DNA of 64,000 nt from Marichromatium purpuratum 984 (GTDB lineage: Bacteria > Pseudomonadota > Gammaproteobacteria > Chromatiales > Chromatiaceae), in contig NZ_CP007031.1 of NCBI RefSeq assembly GCF_000224005.2, positions 2,943,001 to 3,007,000 of the forward strand, given 5' to 3'. Both the position numbers and the translations under genes were made by a program. The notes beneath the pieces were generated by a model, which was not told the DNA's origin, did not search any database, and was given only the letters and a program-made list of their open reading frames with translations. This document shows, in pieces, positions 1 to 7,472 of this stretch (positions are counted from its first letter, which is position 1; every line of letters begins with the position of its first letter).

Positions 1-425
1 ACTGGGTCGGCAGCCGCATGTGCCAACTGATCGAGACCGACCCCCTACCCCTGGCGGTGTTCCCGGAGGGGTGCGCCTACCGCGCCCATGCCATCGACGC
101 ACTCGCGGCGAACGGCCGCGCCTGGCGGCTGGCCTATGTCAGTCCCAGCCTCGTCGGGATCCAGGCCGCCGTACTGGGCGGACTCGGGGTCTCGGTGCTG
201 CCGGACAGCTCCCTGTTACCCGGCCACCGGACATTGGGCACGGCCGACGGACTCCCCTCGCTGCCAAGCGTCGAGCTGGCCCTCGAGATCGCCCCGAGCG
301 GGCTGTCGCGTGCCGGGGAATCGCTCGTCGACTACATCCTGGGGCGGGTCGAGGACGGATTCGAATCACTCGATCCGATGACCGATGAGCAGGTCTCGAC
401 GAGGGTGGAAGTCGAGGACGGATGA
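1..425 (+). CDS. LysR-type transcriptional regulator, C-terminal part (5' end outside window)
   Basis: The reading frame is open from the left edge and ends in TGA at 423-425. The visible 141 residues match the end of a LysR substrate-binding domain: a WVGS strand near the left edge, then LPLAVFPEGCAYR, then a segment around VSPSLVGIQAAVLGGLGVSVLP, the usual second-lobe helix and strand. The DNA-binding domain is not in the window. An in-frame ATG at position 18 is internal, since similarity begins before it. Family identity is likely; the target and effector cannot be inferred. Confidence 0.8.
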   Translation, partial: WVGSRMCQLIETDPLPLAVFPEGCAYRAHAIDALAANGRAWRLAYVSPSLVGIQAAVLGGLGVSVLPDSSLLPGHRTLGTADGLPSLPSVELALEIAPSGLSRAGESLVDYILGRVEDGFESLDPMTDEQVSTRVEVEDG

Positions 426-485
426 GCGGGCTCCGCCCCTCATTCATCCCCCGCACGATCATCGTCACCACTCCGGGTGCGATGC

Positions 486-890
486 TCATCCCTTACCCGC
501 ACAGCGTCCGATCATCGCCGAGCAACGCTTGATGCTGCCGAAGCCCCAACCGGCGCGGTTGTTGCTGGCGACGGCGACGACGCGCCCGTCGCGCACACGG
601 ATATCGAAGACACAGGCGCGGGCGTCGTCCTCGGGGGCTGGGGCCGGGGTGGCACGCAGCAGGCCATCGGCGCCGCGGCGCTGCGCCGAGGAGTAGTGGC
701 GCAGCGTGACACCGGGATCCGTGGCCGACCGAGTGACCGACAGCGGCTCGCCGATGCAGTGCGCGAGCCGCTCGACCTCAGCGCCGAGCAAGCGCTGCTC
801 GGCCTCGTGGACCTGGTGCAGATGGGGCGCGCCGCAGCCGCCGGAGAGCAGTGCGACGGCGACGAACAGGAGCGGCTTCTGGATACGCAT
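486..890 (-). CDS. Small putative lipoprotein
   Basis: A 134-residue protein with a short basic N-terminus, a hydrophobic stretch at about residues 6-18 and a lipobox (LSGGC), so it is probably exported and lipidated. Downstream are GSIKRCSAMIGRC near the C-terminus and a probable Cys-containing beta-rich body; no family is recognised. It lies just downstream of, and in the same direction as, the membrane-protein gene ending at 906 (15-bp gap), so the two may be cotranscribed. It is convergent with the LysR fragment. Confidence 0.6.
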   Translation of the reverse strand: MRIQKPLLFVAVALLSGGCGAPHLHQVHEAEQRLLGAEVERLAHCIGEPLSVTRSATDPGVTLRHYSSAQRRGADGLLRATPAPAPEDDARACVFDIRVRDGRVVAVASNNRAGWGFGSIKRCSAMIGRCAGKG

Positions 891-905
891 GATCGTCTCC
901 CCCGC

Positions 906-1358
906 TCAGGTCCGCACCGGCTGGCCGCGCAGCCGGCCGCTCAACCGCAGCCCGTCGCGCAGACTCAACCCGAGCAGCGTGGCGTTGACCGCGCCGGCGA
1001 CCAGCTCCAGCCCCTGCACCGCGTAGAAGACGCCGTCGAGTTCCCCCGCCCCGGCCTTGGCGGCGAGGAAGAAGGCGCAGGGCACCAGCACCAGCAGACC
1101 GTTGGCGGCGATGATCGGCATCCGCCGGCGCTTGGCCGCGACCAGCGCCCCCTGGCGATCACGCGCCAGCGCAAAGCCCGATCCGCCGACCGCCGCGAGC
1201 GCCGGGATCAGCACCAGCAGGCCCCAGGGGATGGCGGTCTTGACCGCGACGATGGCCGCCGGGGCGCCGAGGGTCTCGACGATCACCGTGGCGAGCCAGA
1301 AGCTCAGGATGGTCAGCAGCGCCAGCACGCCGGCGATGGGATGGATCCACTTGGTCAT
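906..1358 (-). CDS. Small four-helix membrane protein of unknown function
   Basis: A 150-residue hydrophobic protein with about four predicted membrane spans (around residues 5-25, 38-60, 82-102 and 112-132). The ATG at 1358 was preferred to an in-frame upstream start at 1385 because GGAG precedes it and the upstream start lies inside the probable operator. It is divergent from the MarR-type gene at 1438 with a palindromic spacer between, so it is probably the MarR target, perhaps involved in resistance or redox stress. Function is not recognised. Confidence 0.65.
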   Translation of the reverse strand: MTKWIHPIAGVLALLTILSFWLATVIVETLGAPAAIVAVKTAIPWGLLVLIPALAAVGGSGFALARDRQGALVAAKRRRMPIIAANGLLVLVPCAFFLAAKAGAGELDGVFYAVQGLELVAGAVNATLLGLSLRDGLRLSGRLRGQPVRT

Positions 1359-1384
1359 GACGGTCTCCGCTCCAGGGTTAAACA

Positions 1385-1416
1385 TAGCTTGCTATATAGC
1401 ATTGCATTTCAAGCTA
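1385..1416. promoter_or_regulatory. Probable MarR-family operator between divergent genes
   Basis: TAGCTTG (1385-1391) and CAAGCTA (1410-1416) form an inverted repeat, and GCTATATAGC (1391-1400) is a perfect 10-bp palindrome. This AT-rich block lies in the 79-bp divergent spacer of a marR-like gene and a membrane-protein gene, the usual place for autorepression. The binding protein is inferred. Confidence 0.55.
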
Positions 1417-1437
1417 TACAAGTGCTATCAAGACGCC

Positions 1438-1881
1438 ATGACATTCAGCAGAGACGACTCGGCGGGCTATCTCGCCAACCACCTGGCGCGGCTCTTCGCG
1501 CGCGAGCTGCAAGCGCGGATCAAACCGCTGGGCCTGAGCATCGGCACCTTCCCGGCGCTGCTGGTGCTGTGGGAGGGCGACGGGCTGACCCAGCGCGAGT
1601 TGATCGCCGCGCTCGACATCGAGCAGCCGACCATGGCCAACACCCTGGCGCGGATGGAGCGCGACGGCCTGATCCAGCGCCGACGCGACCCGCACGACGG
1701 GCGCGCCCAGCGCATCTGGCTGACCGAGACCGCCCGCGCCCTGAAGGAACCGGCGACGGCGGCGGCCACGGCGGTCAATGCCCGCGCCCTCGCCGGGCTC
1801 TCGGCGACCGAGCGCGCGACCTTCGTCGCGCTGATGCGCAAGGTCGTCACCGGGTTGCAGCCCGACGACGAGGTCGTCTGA
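1438..1881 (+). CDS. MarR-family transcriptional regulator
   Basis: A 147-residue protein with the winged-helix layout of MarR: helices over residues 5-45, recognition region LTQRELIAALDIEQPTMANTL, then the wing with the typical D-x-R motif in RRRDPHDGRAQRIWLT. The C-terminal helix would complete the dimer interface. It probably represses itself and the divergent membrane-protein gene through the palindromes at 1385-1416. Start is ATG at 1438; longer frames upstream run through the operator and are unlikely. The ligand is unknown. Confidence 0.85.
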   Translation: MTFSRDDSAGYLANHLARLFARELQARIKPLGLSIGTFPALLVLWEGDGLTQRELIAALDIEQPTMANTLARMERDGLIQRRRDPHDGRAQRIWLTETARALKEPATAAATAVNARALAGLSATERATFVALMRKVVTGLQPDDEVV

Positions 1882-1890
1882 GCCCTCCGC

Positions 1891-1935
1891 ACGCCGGTGT
1901 TGGGTTGCCGAGTCCGACCACCCAACCGACGGCGT
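1891..1935. terminator. Possible bidirectional terminator hairpin
   Basis: ACGCCG...TTGGGT (1891-1905) pairs with ACCCAA...ACGGCGT (1920-1935) around a central loop, between the convergent marR and RND genes. There is no clear T-tract, so termination strength is uncertain. Confidence 0.45.
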
Positions 1936-1952
1936 GACGACACGACGAGACC

Positions 1953-4900
1953 TCAGTCGCGCTCGGCCTCCAGCGCGCCGAGCCAGCCGAGGTCGTCGAG
2001 GATGGCATAGAGCGCAGGCACCAGCAGCAGCGCGGCGAGCGTCGCGGTGGTCAGCCCGAAGGCCAGGCTGGTGGCCAGCGGGATGAGGATCTGCGCTTGC
2101 AGGCTCTTCTCCAGCAGCAGTGGAGTCAGCCCGGCGATGGTGGTGATCGAGGTCAGCAGGATCGGGCGGAAACGCGCCCGCGCCGCTTCGGCGGCGGCCT
2201 CGATCACCGCCGCGCCGCGCGCCCGCGCGGCGCGGATGAACACCACCAGCAGGATGGAATCGTTGACCACCACGCCGAACAACGAGGCCATGCCGGTGAT
2301 GCTCGGCATCGCCATGTCGATACCGAGCGCGAGATGGCCGAACACCACCCCGATCAGCGCCATCGGGATCACCACCATCACCGTCAGCGGTGCCAGATAG
2401 CCGCGAAACTGCAGCGCCAGCAGCATGTAGACGCCGATCAGTCCGAGTGCCACGTTACGCACGATCGACTGCCCGGTGAGCCGCGACTCGCGGATCTCGC
2501 CGTGGAACTCCACCTGGATCTCCGGGTAATGCGCGCGCAGCTCTGGCACGAACTCGGCCTGAGCCAGACCGAGCAGCTCACGGGCATTGACCAGCTCACG
2601 GTCGACCTCGCCCTGGATGGTCACCGCACGGCGCCCGTCGATGCGGTGGATACGCGCCCAGCCGCGCACCTCCTCGACCTCGGCCACCAGCGACAGCGGC
2701 ACCAGCACGCCGTCGGGGCCGATCACCATGAAGTCGTCGAGATCATCGAGCCCCATCCGGTCGGCCGCCACCACCCGCAGATTGACCTCGTAGCGCTCGC
2801 GCCCGACCTGGAACTCGTCGATCTCCACCCCCTGGAAGGCGGCGCGCACCTGCTCGGCCACCGCCCGGGCATCAAGCCCGAGGACATCGGCGCCGGGCTT
2901 GAGCCGCAGCCGCAGCTCGCGCTTGCCGGGGCGCAGGTCGTCGCCGAGGTCGAGCACCCCGGCATGCCGCAACAACCAGCGCTGGAACTCGCCCGAGGCC
3001 GCGCGCAGCCGGTCGAGATCGGTACCGAGCAGACGGATGTCGATCGCCCGCCCCGCCGGGCCGATCGCCGGTTCGGTGTACTTGATGTTGATGACATCGG
3101 CCAGCGGACCGGTCTCCTCGCGCCAGGCGGCAAACAGGTCGTCGAGGGCGAAGGCGCGCCGCTCGGCCTCGAGCAGGTCGACCACCACCCGGGCGACATG
3201 GGCACCGCCCTCGTAGGCATCGGGGTTCTGGCCGAAACGCACGGCGACGTGTCGCACCAATGGTGTGTCGTCGGGTTGCCCGGCCATGACCCGCGCGGCG
3301 GCACGCCCGAGCGCCGCCTCAAGTTCCCTCACCACCGCCTCGGTACGCGCCAGCGGCGTGCCCTGCGGCAACAGCACCCGGGCCTCGATGACATCACCGT
3401 CGAGTTCGGGGAAACCGACGAACTTGAGCCGCCCACCGGCGACCATCGCCACCGAGACCAGGAGCAGCATCAGCGCCAACCCGAGGGTGAGATAACGCCA
3501 CGCCAGGGCGCGATCGACCAGCGGCCCAAAGACCCCGTCGCGCAGCCACGCGAAGCCGCGCTCGACGCCCTGGCGCAACCGCGAGAGCGGACGACCACGC
3601 TCGCGTGCCAGGACGTGATTGAGATGATGGGGCAGGATCCAGAACGCCTCGATCAGGCTCACCGAGATCACCAGTAACAGCACCACCGGCATGATCCGCA
3701 GGATCTGCCCGAGATCCCCGCCGATGAACACCAGCGAGCCGAACACCAGGGTGGTGGTGGCGAAAGAGGCGAGCACCCCGGGCAGCACCTCGCGCGCGCC
3801 CGCGATCGCCGCCTCGGCGGGGGCGGCGCCGCGCACCAGCCGGGCGGCGATGTTCTCGGCGATGACGATGGCATCATCCATCAGCAGGCCGATGCCGATC
3901 AGCAGCCCGACCATCGAGATCATGTTGACGGTGATGCCGAACAGCGGCATCAGCACGAAGGCGCCGAGAAAGGAGACCGGCAACCCCATGGTCACCCAGA
4001 AGCTGTAGCGGATACCGAAGAACAGCCACAGCACCAGGAACACCAGTGCCAACCCCTGAAGACCGTTACGCATCAGCATCTCCAGCCGGTCGCGCACCAT
4101 CGAAGCGACGTCCTGGGTGAGCGCGAGCGCGACCCCGGCGGGGGCGCGGGTCCGCTCGGCGGCGACGAAGGCGCGCACCGTCTCGTAGATGTCGAGCACG
4201 TCCTGGTCGAGCGTCTTGCTCACCACCAGCAGCGCGGCGCGCCGTCCGTCGAAGCGCACCTGGTCCTCGGGACGATCGAAGCGGTCGGTGATGGTGGCGA
4301 TCTCGCCGAGACGGATCTGTGCCCCGCTCGCCCCCGAGATCACCACCAGATCGGCGAAGTCGGCGGCGCGCTTGCGCTGATCGTCGAAGCGCAGCAGCAG
4401 ATCCTCGTCCGGTCCCTCGATCCAGCCGAGCGGAGTGCCGACGCTGTGACGAGCGACGACCTCGGCGACCTCGGCGGCGGACAGACCGTACTGGCGCAGC
4501 CGCCAGGACGGGATCTCGAGACGGATGTGATGATCGGAGAAGCCCTGGATCTCGATCTGGGCGATCTCGGTCTCGGCCAGCATCCGCGCCTCGAGATCCT
4601 CGGCATACGCCTTGAGCGCGACCGGATCATCGGGGCCGGTGACCGCCACCGCGATCACCGGATCGGTGCGACCGAGTTCGCGTACCACCGGGCGTTCGGT
4701 CTCGTCGGGGAAGTCGTCGATGGCATCGATCTCGGCGTTGACGTCGTCGAGAAAGCGCATCATCTCCGCGCCCTCGCGCATCACCGCGACCGCCACCCCC
4801 TGACCCTCGGTGGCAGCACAACGCAGCTCGTCGAGATCGGTGACCGCCTCGAGCGCGTCCTCGACACGACGACAGATCGCATCCTCGACCTCGTCCGGGG

Positions 4901-5057
4901 TGGCGCCGCGATAGACCACCCGCACCTCAACCTCGTCGTTGGCAACCTCGGGCAGGGTCTCGCGCTGCAGACCCGGCAGACTCGCCAGGCCGAGGATCAT
5001 GATCGCGGCCATCAGCAGGTTGGCCGCGGTCTGGTGACGGGCGAACCAGGCGATCAT
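1953..5057 (-). CDS. RND-family efflux pump, inner-membrane transporter subunit
   Basis: A 1034-residue protein of normal length for AcrB/MexB-type transporters. The N-terminal helix (about 10-28) is followed by a periplasmic porter domain, then a helix cluster containing GLLIGIGLLMDDAIVIAENIA, where the paired Asp residues in TM4 are the proton-relay residues of RND pumps. The second half repeats the layout with a periplasmic domain and a C-terminal helix bundle. It works with the adaptor encoded just upstream (4-bp overlap, ATGA type) and an outer-membrane channel not found here. Regulation is probably by the TetR protein at the head of the operon. The substrate cannot be read from sequence; organic or drug export is more likely than metal export because the metal-pump signature residues are not obvious. 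Confidence 0.92.
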   Translation of the reverse strand: MIAWFARHQTAANLLMAAIMILGLASLPGLQRETLPEVANDEVEVRVVYRGATPDEVEDAICRRVEDALEAVTDLDELRCAATEGQGVAVAVMREGAEMMRFLDDVNAEIDAIDDFPDETERPVVRELGRTDPVIAVAVTGPDDPVALKAYAEDLEARMLAETEIAQIEIQGFSDHHIRLEIPSWRLRQYGLSAAEVAEVVARHSVGTPLGWIEGPDEDLLLRFDDQRKRAADFADLVVISGASGAQIRLGEIATITDRFDRPEDQVRFDGRRAALLVVSKTLDQDVLDIYETVRAFVAAERTRAPAGVALALTQDVASMVRDRLEMLMRNGLQGLALVFLVLWLFFGIRYSFWVTMGLPVSFLGAFVLMPLFGITVNMISMVGLLIGIGLLMDDAIVIAENIAARLVRGAAPAEAAIAGAREVLPGVLASFATTTLVFGSLVFIGGDLGQILRIMPVVLLLVISVSLIEAFWILPHHLNHVLARERGRPLSRLRQGVERGFAWLRDGVFGPLVDRALAWRYLTLGLALMLLLVSVAMVAGGRLKFVGFPELDGDVIEARVLLPQGTPLARTEAVVRELEAALGRAAARVMAGQPDDTPLVRHVAVRFGQNPDAYEGGAHVARVVVDLLEAERRAFALDDLFAAWREETGPLADVINIKYTEPAIGPAGRAIDIRLLGTDLDRLRAASGEFQRWLLRHAGVLDLGDDLRPGKRELRLRLKPGADVLGLDARAVAEQVRAAFQGVEIDEFQVGRERYEVNLRVVAADRMGLDDLDDFMVIGPDGVLVPLSLVAEVEEVRGWARIHRIDGRRAVTIQGEVDRELVNARELLGLAQAEFVPELRAHYPEIQVEFHGEIRESRLTGQSIVRNVALGLIGVYMLLALQFRGYLAPLTVMVVIPMALIGVVFGHLALGIDMAMPSITGMASLFGVVVNDSILLVVFIRAARARGAAVIEAAAEAARARFRPILLTSITTIAGLTPLLLEKSLQAQILIPLATSLAFGLTTATLAALLLVPALYAILDDLGWLGALEAERD

Positions 5058-6373
5058 GGTTGCACCGCCTGGGCGCGCAGCATCCGCCTCAGGCGCTCGT
5101 CGGGCTCAACGGCCAGACGCATGCCCTCGACCACCGGCACCAGATCGGAAACCACCACCCGCGCCCCCGGCTCCAGCCCTGCGGCGATCACGCTCAGCTC
5201 GCCCTGGGTGTAGCGCACCTCGACCGGACGACGGCGCAACCGATCCTCGGCGTCGGCCACCAACACCGCACCGTCGCGCACCGCCAGGCGCGGCACCACC
5301 AGCTGCTCGCCGGCCGGACGACCGCGCAGCACCACCTCGACGAACATGTTCTTCGACAGCGGCGGGCGATAGCCGGGGCGGATCTTGTCGAAGGGGCGAT
5401 CGACCGCAACCACCACGCCCATGGTGCGGGTGCGCGGGTCGACGGTGTCGTCGAAACGCACGAACTCGGCCCGCCACTCGGCGACATGGTTGCCGAGATC
5501 GAGCCGCACGCGGGCCTCGACCCCGGTGACCGACTCGACCAGCTCGCCGAGCCGGGTGACATCGACCTCGATCGCGGGTCGATCGAGGAACAGCCGACGC
5601 AGCGCCGCCAGCGGCACCTGCGCCTCGATCTCCATGCGCTCGACCATGTCGCCGACGAACAACCGCTGCCCGACGCCGACGTACTGCTCGGCCTCGACCG
5701 CGAGATCGGCCACCCGCAGCTCGAAGGGTGCGGTGATGCGAGTATGGGCGAGATCGCGCTCGGCGCGCCGTGCCTTGGCCTCGAGCAGGGCCTGCTGGGC
5801 GGGGATCAGCGCCAGGGTGTTGTCGAGTCGTCGCACCTCGGCACGACTGGCGAGCAACGCCCGCTCCGAGTCATCGACCACGCTCTGCGAGGTGGTGCCC
5901 TGGCGGATCAGCCGCTGGTTACGGACCAGCGCCGCCTCGGCCAGCTCGAGATTGCGCCGCTCGATCACCAACAACGCCTCGGCGTTGCCGCGCTGCACCT
6001 CCAGATCGGCGAGTTCGGCGCGCGCCTGCGCCAGCAGCAGCTCGTAATCGACCGGGTCGATGCGCAACAGCTCACCGCCGGCAGCATGGATCTCGCCCTC
6101 GCGCAACCTCGGGTGGATCCACACCACCCGCCCGGCGACCTGGCTCACCGCCGCCCACACCCGTTCGGGCCGCACCGAGCCATAACCCTGGGCGGTCGGC
6201 GCGAGCGCCACCAGGCTGGCCTCGACCACCCGCGCCGCGCGTACCGGCTCGGTCGGCTCGACCAACGCCGGCGGCTCGCGCCCACGCACCATCAGCACCA
6301 GGGTCAGGACACCCAGCATGATCGGGGGCAAGAGCAGCAGTCGACGCCAATGACGCGGCGGTGCTAAAGGCAT
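5054..6373 (-). CDS. RND efflux periplasmic adaptor (membrane fusion protein)
   Basis: A 439-residue adaptor with an N-terminal membrane anchor (about residues 10-27), a lipoyl-like half, a long alpha-hairpin (about 115-210, rich in Glu, Ala, Arg and Leu), the second lipoyl half and beta-barrel/membrane-proximal domains. The start codon overlaps the end of the TetR gene by 10 bp and the stop overlaps the pump start by 4 bp, so the three genes are translationally linked. It connects the inner-membrane pump with an outer-membrane channel. Confidence 0.9.
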   Translation of the reverse strand: MPLAPPRHWRRLLLLPPIMLGVLTLVLMVRGREPPALVEPTEPVRAARVVEASLVALAPTAQGYGSVRPERVWAAVSQVAGRVVWIHPRLREGEIHAAGGELLRIDPVDYELLLAQARAELADLEVQRGNAEALLVIERRNLELAEAALVRNQRLIRQGTTSQSVVDDSERALLASRAEVRRLDNTLALIPAQQALLEAKARRAERDLAHTRITAPFELRVADLAVEAEQYVGVGQRLFVGDMVERMEIEAQVPLAALRRLFLDRPAIEVDVTRLGELVESVTGVEARVRLDLGNHVAEWRAEFVRFDDTVDPRTRTMGVVVAVDRPFDKIRPGYRPPLSKNMFVEVVLRGRPAGEQLVVPRLAVRDGAVLVADAEDRLRRRPVEVRYTQGELSVIAAGLEPGARVVVSDLVPVVEGMRLAVEPDERLRRMLRAQAVQP

Positions 6374-7035
6374 GACTCGTCTCCCTCAATATGACCGGCG
6401 AGGGCGCTCTCGGCGAGCGCGGCAACCACCCGGCGAATGTGGACGAGGTCGCACTCGTCGAAACCCTCGCGACCCATGTAACGCAGCAATGCGGTACGAC
6501 CGGCGCGGAAGATCACCGCCTGGCCGATCAGCGCATGGGCGATCACCCGGATCTCGTCGTCGTCCGCCGGGCGACCGCGCGCGCGTCCGATCAACTCACC
6601 GAGCACGTGATGAACGGGACCGAACAGGGTCTCGTAGAGGATCTCGAAGGCCTCGGTCGGTCGCCCCTGCTCGCGGATGATCAGGCCCGGCACGTGACGG
6701 CCGAACTCGTCGCCGAGCAGACGCGAGGCCAGACGCCCGATCAGGTCGCCGACCAGTCGTCGACATTCCTCGGGGCTGGCGTCGGCATAGGCGGTGCGGA
6801 TCCACGACAGGTCCTCGTGCAGCAGCGCACGCATGCGCTCGCCGAGCAGCCGTGCAGTGGCCAGATAGAGCCCGTGCTTACCGCCGAAGTGGTAGGAGAT
6901 GGCGGCGAGGTTGACCCCGGCGGCAGTGGCCAGCTCGCGGATACTGACCGCATCGTAGTCACGCTGGCCGAAGGCCTCGAGCGCAGCCGCGAGCAGACGC
7001 TCGCGGGTCTCCTGGGTAGAGGGTCTGGTGGTCAT
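6364..7035 (-). CDS. TetR/AcrR-family regulator of the RND operon
   Basis: A 223-residue protein. The N-terminal helix-turn-helix (TRERLLAAALEAFGQRDYDAVSIRELATAAGV followed by NLAAISYHFGGKHGLYLA) is textbook TetR, and the C-terminal half resembles the CecR/YbiH type. Start ATG at 7035 was chosen because the domain begins right after it; in-frame starts at 7059 and 7119 are possible but lie towards the operator. It is first in the operon with adaptor and pump. Two palindromes at 7073-7107 upstream are the likely autoregulatory operators. Confidence 0.85.
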   Translation of the reverse strand: MTTRPSTQETRERLLAAALEAFGQRDYDAVSIRELATAAGVNLAAISYHFGGKHGLYLATARLLGERMRALLHEDLSWIRTAYADASPEECRRLVGDLIGRLASRLLGDEFGRHVPGLIIREQGRPTEAFEILYETLFGPVHHVLGELIGRARGRPADDDEIRVIAHALIGQAVIFRAGRTALLRYMGREGFDECDLVHIRRVVAALAESALAGHIEGDESCL

Positions 7036-7072
7036 CACGGGCTCGCTGATCAGGAACATGCCAGAAACATAG

Positions 7073-7107
7073 TTCAAACGAACGTTTAATTCAAACGATC
7101 GTTTGAA
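7073..7107. promoter_or_regulatory. Two TetR-type operators upstream of the RND operon
   Basis: TTCAAACGATCGTTTGAA (7090-7107) is a perfect 18-bp palindrome. Directly beside it, 7073-7089 carries a near-identical imperfect copy with the same AAACG/CGTTT arms. Tandem palindromes just upstream of an autoregulated TetR gene are the expected operator arrangement. Confidence 0.7.
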
Positions 7108-7119
7108 ATTTATCCCCAC

Positions 7120-7434
7120 AGAGACACGGCCAAATCGCTGGCGGCGGTTGAGTCAGTCTCCAGCCACCAGTGGGGAAGCTTTCGCCGACTCCCCTCAACG
7201 CCCTCGTCCCCTTCACACCACTACGGTTCAACTTCTGGAGGGTGGAGGGTGGAGACTGATGGCTGACGGCTGACGGCTGATGGCTGACGGCTGACGGCTG
7301 ACGACTCGCGAAAAAACCGCCCACCACCCCCTTCAAACCCTTCGCGTCCTTCGCGCCATTGCAGTTCAATTTCCTGGAGGCTGGAGGCTGGAGGCTGGAG
7401 GCTGAAAGCTGAAAACTGGCAACTGAACGACCCA
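7120..7434. repeat. Intergenic region with short tandem repeats and an imperfect 50-bp duplication
   Basis: No gene is seen. The region holds a run of 7-bp units of the form GGCTGAC/GGCTGAT (about 7259-7302, six or more units) and a second run of GGAGGCT units (about 7376-7404). Each run follows a related sequence ending in GTTCAA-x-TTC-x-TGGAG (about 7190-7243 and 7331-7380), so the two halves look like diverged copies of one unit. Confidence 0.6.
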
Positions 7435-7455
7435 GGCGCCGGATTACCCGGCGCC
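7435..7455 (-). terminator. Hairpin downstream of the chemoreceptor gene
   Basis: GGCGCCGG (7435-7442) pairs perfectly with CCGGCGCC (7448-7455) over a 5-base loop, 18 bp past the chemoreceptor stop codon. There is no T-tract, so it may terminate weakly or protect the mRNA 3' end. Confidence 0.5.
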
Positions 7456-7472
7456 CGACTGGCATGGACGGT

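Noticed and set aside
477-1937. Long plus-strand open frame of 486 codons
   Set aside because: Covers the lipoprotein, membrane and MarR genes in the wrong frame; Arg/Gln/Asp-rich composition typical of an antisense shadow in high-GC DNA.
2097-3677. 526-codon frame opposite the RND pump
   Set aside because: His/Gln/Arg-rich antisense frame of a well-supported transporter.
7252-7304. CRISPR-like repetition
   Set aside because: Units are only 7 bp and contiguous, with no spacers and no cas genes.
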